A stretch of DNA of 64,000 nt from an uncultured Collinsella sp. (lineage in GTDB: Bacteria; Actinomycetota; Coriobacteriia; Coriobacteriales; Coriobacteriaceae). The notes beneath the pieces are model-generated. The model searched no databases, had not been told where the DNA came from, and was given only the letters and a program-made list of their open reading frames with translations. Of the stretch, positions 60,241 through 64,000 are shown one piece after another. Numbering within the stretch: the first letter of the stretch is position 1; the number at the start of each line of letters is the position of its first letter. Location of the stretch: the NCBI GenBank assembly GCA_902490405.1, contig CABUDS010000006.1, positions 1 to 64,000 of the forward strand, written 5' to 3'. Made by a program: the position numbers and the translations under genes.

Positions 60241-62238
60241 ATGGCAAAAAACACCGCAAACTATGGTAACGACAGTATTCGTCAGCTCAAGGACGAGGAG
60301 CGCGTACGCCTGCGCCCCGCCGTCATCTTTGGCTCTGACGGGCTCGACGGCTGCGCGCATGCCGCCTTCGAGATCCTGTCCAACGCCGTTGACGAGGCGC
60401 GCCAGGGCTACGGCAAGCTCATCACCCTTACCGCCTTTCGCGATGGTTCCATTCAGGTAGAGGACAACGGCCGCGGCTGCCCGCTCGACTGGAACCCCTC
60501 CGAGAAGCGCTTTAACTGGGAGCTCGTCTTTTGCGAGCTCTACGCAGGTGGCAAATACAACAACAACCAGGGCGGCGACTACGACTTCTCGCTCGGTACC
60601 AACGGCCTGGGCTCGTGCGCGACCCAGTACGCATCCGAGTACATGGACGTCACGGTTTGGCGCGACGGCAACAAGTACTCCCTGCACTTTAAGAAAGGCA
60701 AGGTCGTTGGCGCCAAAAAGAAAGCGCTTGAGATCGAGCCCAGCGACGAGGACCGCACCGGCACCACCATCAAGTGGCGCCCCGATCTTGAGGTCTTTAC
60801 CTCGATCAGCATTCCCCACGACTGGTATCGCGAGACCATGCGCCGCCAGGCCGTGGTCAACGCCAACGTGACCTTCTGCCTGCGCATCGAAGGCGACGAT
60901 GGCGAGTTCTCCGAAGAGGACTTTTGCTATCCCAAGGGCATTGAGGACTACGTGCTCGAGAAGGTGGGTGCCGACTACCTCACCGAACCCTTCTTTATCG
61001 AGGCCGACCGCCGCGGTCGCGACCGCGAGGACCTGCCCGACTACAACGTAAAGATCACCGCGTGCATGTGCTTCTCGCGCACCTTCATGATGCAGGAGTA
61101 TTACCACAACTCATCGTGGCTCGAGAACGGCGGCTCGCCCGAGAAGGCCGCGCGCAGCGCTCTGACCAGCGCCATCGATGCCTATATTAAGCAACAGGGC
61201 AAGTACAACAAAAACGAGAGCGGCATTAAGTGGCAAGACGTCCAGGACTGCCTGGTACTGGTGACCAACTGCTTCTCCACCCAGACGTCCTACGAAAACC
61301 AGACCAAGAAGGCTATCAATAACCGCTTTATCCAGCAGGCCATGACCGCCTTCTTTAAGGAGCGCCTCTCGACCTACTTGATCGAGAACAAAGACGCTGC
61401 CAACAAGATCGTGGAGCAGGTGCTCATCAACAAGCGCTCGCGTGAGAACGCCGAAAAGACTCGCCAGAGCATTAAGACCAACCTGCAGCAGAAGACCGAC
61501 ATGGCCAACCGCGTGCAGAAGTTCATCGACTGCCGCTCCAAGGACAAAAACCGTCGCGAGATCTACATCGTAGAGGGCGACTCGGCAGCAGGCGCCATTC
61601 GCACCTCGCGCGATGCCGAGTTCCAGGGCGTCATGCCCGTCCGCGGCAAGATCCTCAACTGCCTGAAGGAGGACTACCCGCGCATCTTTAAGTCCGACAT
61701 CATCATGGACCTTATGCGCGTGCTGGGCTGCGGCGTGGAGATTAAGGACAAGCGCATCAAGAACCTGGGTGCCTTTGACCTGGACAACCTCAACTGGAAC
61801 AAGGTCATTATCTGTACGGACGCCGACGTCGACGGTTACCACATCCGCACGCTCGTGCTCACCATGCTCTACCGCCTGGTGCCCACACTTATCGACGAGG
61901 GCTACGTGTATATCGCCGAGTCGCCGCTCTACGAGATCAGCTGCAAAGAGAAGACCTACTTTGCCTACACCGAGCTCGAGAAGAACGGCATCCTCAAGGA
62001 GATCGGCGACCAGAAGTGTTCCATCAACCGCTCCAAGGGTCTTGGTGAGAACGATCCGGACATGATGTGGCTCACCACCATGAACCCCGAGACGCGTCGC
62101 CTGATCAAGGTGGAGCCCGAGGACGTCACCAAGATGGAAACCATGTTCAACCTGTTGCTGGGCAACGACGAGGCGGGCCGCAAGCGCCATATCTCCGAGC
62201 ACGGCAAGGAATACCTGGACCAGCTGGACCTGCAATAG
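60241..62238 (+). CDS. parE: Type II topoisomerase B subunit (ParE/GyrB family)
   Basis: A 665-residue ATPase subunit. GHKL part: RPAVIFGSDG near residue 27, FEILSNAVDEARQGYG, QVEDNGRGCPLDWN, LGTNGLGSCATQYAS. TOPRIM part: EIYIVEGDSAAGAI near residue 440 and IICTDADVDGYHIRTL near residue 523 bind Mg2+; QKCSINRSKGLGENDP ends the core. It is closest in form to topoisomerase IV-like B subunits, in particular by the replacement DxD-DGYHI. The A subunit starts 45 bp downstream. Whether it acts as topoisomerase IV or as a second gyrase cannot be decided here. Confidence 0.9.
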   Translation: MAKNTANYGNDSIRQLKDEERVRLRPAVIFGSDGLDGCAHAAFEILSNAVDEARQGYGKLITLTAFRDGSIQVEDNGRGCPLDWNPSEKRFNWELVFCELYAGGKYNNNQGGDYDFSLGTNGLGSCATQYASEYMDVTVWRDGNKYSLHFKKGKVVGAKKKALEIEPSDEDRTGTTIKWRPDLEVFTSISIPHDWYRETMRRQAVVNANVTFCLRIEGDDGEFSEEDFCYPKGIEDYVLEKVGADYLTEPFFIEADRRGRDREDLPDYNVKITACMCFSRTFMMQEYYHNSSWLENGGSPEKAARSALTSAIDAYIKQQGKYNKNESGIKWQDVQDCLVLVTNCFSTQTSYENQTKKAINNRFIQQAMTAFFKERLSTYLIENKDAANKIVEQVLINKRSRENAEKTRQSIKTNLQQKTDMANRVQKFIDCRSKDKNRREIYIVEGDSAAGAIRTSRDAEFQGVMPVRGKILNCLKEDYPRIFKSDIIMDLMRVLGCGVEIKDKRIKNLGAFDLDNLNWNKVIICTDADVDGYHIRTLVLTMLYRLVPTLIDEGYVYIAESPLYEISCKEKTYFAYTELEKNGILKEIGDQKCSINRSKGLGENDPDMMWLTTMNPETRRLIKVEPEDVTKMETMFNLLLGNDEAGRKRHISEHGKEYLDQLDLQ

Positions 62239-62283
62239 CAGCAAATCGATAACGACGGCCCATAAGAAGTTCAAGAGGAAATC

Positions 62284-64000
62284 GTGGCAAAGAAGAAGAC
62301 GAAGAACCAGCCAAAGAAAAAGCAGGTCAACGCCGAGAACGTCATCGGCCTGCACTCCGAGGTCACCGACCAGCCGATCACGCAGACGCTCGAGGTCAAC
62401 TACATGCCCTACGCCATGAGCGTCAACGTCTCGCGCGCATTCCCCGAGATCGACGGCTTTAAGCCCTCGCACCGCAAGCTGCTCTACACTATGTACAAGA
62501 TGGGCCTGCTCAAGGGCGAGCGCCAAAAGAGCGCCAACATCGTGGGTCAGACCATGAAGCTCAACCCGCACGGCGATGCCGCGATCTACGAAACGATGGT
62601 GCGCCTGGCGACGGGCAACGAAGCGCTGCTTGCCCCCTTCGTGGAGTCGAAGGGCAACTTTGGCAAGTACTATTCGGGCGACCTGAGCTACGCCGCCTCG
62701 CGTTACACCGAGGCCAAGCTCTCCCCCATCAGCGCCGAGATCTTCAAGGACATCGACAAGGACCCGGTCGACTTCGTCGACAGCTACGACGGCGCCATGA
62801 AGGAGCCGCGCCTGCTGCCCACCACGTTCCCCAACATCCTTGTCTCGGCCAATAAGGGCATCGGCGTCGCCATGGCGTCCGACATCTGCGGTTTCAACCT
62901 CAACGAGGTCTGCACCGCCACGATGCACTACCTGCAGGATCCCGACTGCGACCTGCTCGAGTACATGCCCATGCCCGACTTCTCGACCGGCGGCGAGATT
63001 ATCTACCGCCGCGAGGAGATGGAGAAGATCGTCGAGACCGGCCTTGGCAGCTTCCAGATTCGCTCCCGCTGGCGCTGGATTCCCGAAGAGCGCATCATCG
63101 AGGTCTACGAGATCCCCTACACCACCAAGACCGATGTCATCATCGAGCGCATCGTCAAGCTCTCCAAGGAGGGCAAGGTCAAGGAGATCGCAGACATCCG
63201 CGATGAAACCGACCTCTCGGGCTTGCGCATCGCCATCGACCTTAAGCGCGGCGTCGACCCCGACAAGCTCATGGCCAAGCTCTATCGCTCGACCACGCTG
63301 CAGGACTCGTTCTCGTGCAACTTCAACGTGCTCGTCGACGGCTATCCCCGTGTTATGGGCGTGCGCCAGATCCTGCGCGAGTGGGTCAAGTGGCGTATTG
63401 AGTCCACGCGTCGCCGCATTAACTTTGACCTGGGCAAAAAGTCCGAGCGCCTGCACCTGCTGCACGGCCTTGAGGCGATCCTGCTCGACATCGACAAGGC
63501 GATCGCCATCATCCGCGGCACCAAACTCGAGGCCGAGGTCGTGCCCAACCTTATGAAGGGTTTCGACATCGACGAGACCCAGGCCGAGTTTGTCGCCGAG
63601 CTCAAGCTCCGCAACATCAACGAGGAGTACATCCTCAACCGCACCAAGGACATCGCTAAGCTCGAGGGTGAGATTGCCGAGCTTGAGGAGATCCTTTCGA
63701 GCGAAGAGAACATCAAGAAGGTCATCAGCGACGAGCTGGCCGCGGTCAACAAGAAGTACGTGATGCCGCGCCGCACGGGCAGGATCGAGCCCCATGAGGT
63801 TATCGAGGTAAGCTTGGAGCCCGAGGTCGAGGAGTACCCGGTTACGATCATGCTCTCGCGCGATGGCTACCTCAAGAAGATGACGGACCGCGTGCTCAAG
63901 AAGGCGACCACGCTCAAGTACAAGGACGGCGACAAACCCTTTATCGAGTTCCCGTCCTCCAACACCCACGAGCTGCTGGTCTTCACCAACAAGAGCCAGG
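62284..64000 (+). CDS. parC: Type II topoisomerase A subunit (ParC/GyrA family), N-terminal part
   Basis: 572 codons are visible and the gene runs off the right edge. A lysine-rich start (VAKKKTKNQPKKKQ) leads to NYMPYAMSVNVSRAFPEIDG, KPSHRKLLYTMYKMGLLKG and the catalytic Tyr141 in AASRYTEAKLSPI (DNA cleavage). The tower and coiled coil (KLEGEIAELEEILSSEENIK) follow. GTG 62284 has AGAGGAAATC upstream. It forms an operon with the B subunit. The quinolone-determining region is near GDAAIYETMVRLA. The C-terminal pinwheel, which would separate GyrA from ParC, is not in the window. Confidence 0.9.
   Translation, partial: MAKKKTKNQPKKKQVNAENVIGLHSEVTDQPITQTLEVNYMPYAMSVNVSRAFPEIDGFKPSHRKLLYTMYKMGLLKGERQKSANIVGQTMKLNPHGDAAIYETMVRLATGNEALLAPFVESKGNFGKYYSGDLSYAASRYTEAKLSPISAEIFKDIDKDPVDFVDSYDGAMKEPRLLPTTFPNILVSANKGIGVAMASDICGFNLNEVCTATMHYLQDPDCDLLEYMPMPDFSTGGEIIYRREEMEKIVETGLGSFQIRSRWRWIPEERIIEVYEIPYTTKTDVIIERIVKLSKEGKVKEIADIRDETDLSGLRIAIDLKRGVDPDKLMAKLYRSTTLQDSFSCNFNVLVDGYPRVMGVRQILREWVKWRIESTRRRINFDLGKKSERLHLLHGLEAILLDIDKAIAIIRGTKLEAEVVPNLMKGFDIDETQAEFVAELKLRNINEEYILNRTKDIAKLEGEIAELEEILSSEENIKKVISDELAAVNKKYVMPRRTGRIEPHEVIEVSLEPEVEEYPVTIMLSRDGYLKKMTDRVLKKATTLKYKDGDKPFIEFPSSNTHELLVFTNKSQ

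Noticed and set aside
61111..63969. A 952-codon open frame on the minus strand opposite parE and parC
   Set aside because: It is a mirror of the codon bias of the two topoisomerase genes on the plus strand; its product is low-complexity (L, V, D, H rich) with no motif, while the plus strand encodes clear GyrB/GyrA family proteins.

Overview
The window is about 60% GC, has dense short-spaced operons and strong AGGAG-type ribosome binding sites, and carries no rRNA, tRNA, transposase, integrase or CRISPR genes. The gene set (TPP-controlled thiamine salvage, split GMP synthase, preQ1-controlled queuosine-precursor transporter, RF3, GGDEF/EAL proteins, TlpA/NapH-type redox genes, FtsX-type ABC fusions) and the many small GGGAC-core hairpins fit a gut actinobacterium of the Coriobacteriia, most like Collinsella. 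That placement is inference from gene content; no marker phylogeny was possible.

Layout. 1-5.5 kb: a MetE-like gene (cut by the window edge) with a LysR regulator, a HAD phosphatase, then a TPP riboswitch-attenuator driving thiM, a thiamine-binding protein and thiE, and a converging patatin. 5.8-10.2 kb: two paralogous cyclic-di-GMP proteins, one GGDEF-PAS-GGDEF*-GGDEF*-EAL and one lacking the EAL part. 10.3-13.2 kb: flavoprotein, ArsC-like protein without its catalytic Cys, CobW GTPase, TrmL. 13.3-20.2 kb: two related AAA ATPases with C-terminal winged helices around a short UvrA-like protein, the second one in an operon with it and preceded by three 10-bp phased repeats; then a ribosome-protection-type GTPase. 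20.4-29.7 kb: small housekeeping and transport genes (GNAT, RsmJ, RlmA, MATE, EamA, Ung, SDR, YhhQ). 29.8-36.5 kb: prfC, an exact 80-bp tandem array of palindromes, a GntR-ABC operon, ClC, LOG and K+ channel genes. 36.6-43.4 kb: a BvgS-like hybrid kinase, a PPOX protein, a MalY/PatB enzyme, TrmO, an XRE-zinc ribbon-TipAS fusion and a glutaredoxin. 43.6-50.1 kb: Dus, a repeat-rich gap, two membrane proteins and a giant ABC fusion. 50.3-56.3 kb: a thiol/redox cluster (CoA-disulfide reductase-rhodanese, rhodanese remnant, TlpA lipoprotein, NapH-like ferredoxin, CD1871A-like CXXC peptide) divergent from an OmpR-type two-component system. 56.3-64 kb: GMP synthase ATP-PPase subunit, a LuxR regulator, an autoregulated XRE/membrane pair, and type II topoisomerase B and A subunits (the latter cut by the window end).

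The most unusual material is non-coding: eight or more copies of a palindrome with TGTGACAAAGGGAC arms, several of which overlap or touch stop codons; two related hairpin families with the same GGGAC core; a 186-nt hairpin; a composite two-hairpin element in two copies; and four 59-nt palindromes spaced exactly 80 bp apart. Three genes shorter than 60 codons were also found: a 47-codon membrane peptide, a 48-codon CXXC peptide and a rhodanese fragment.
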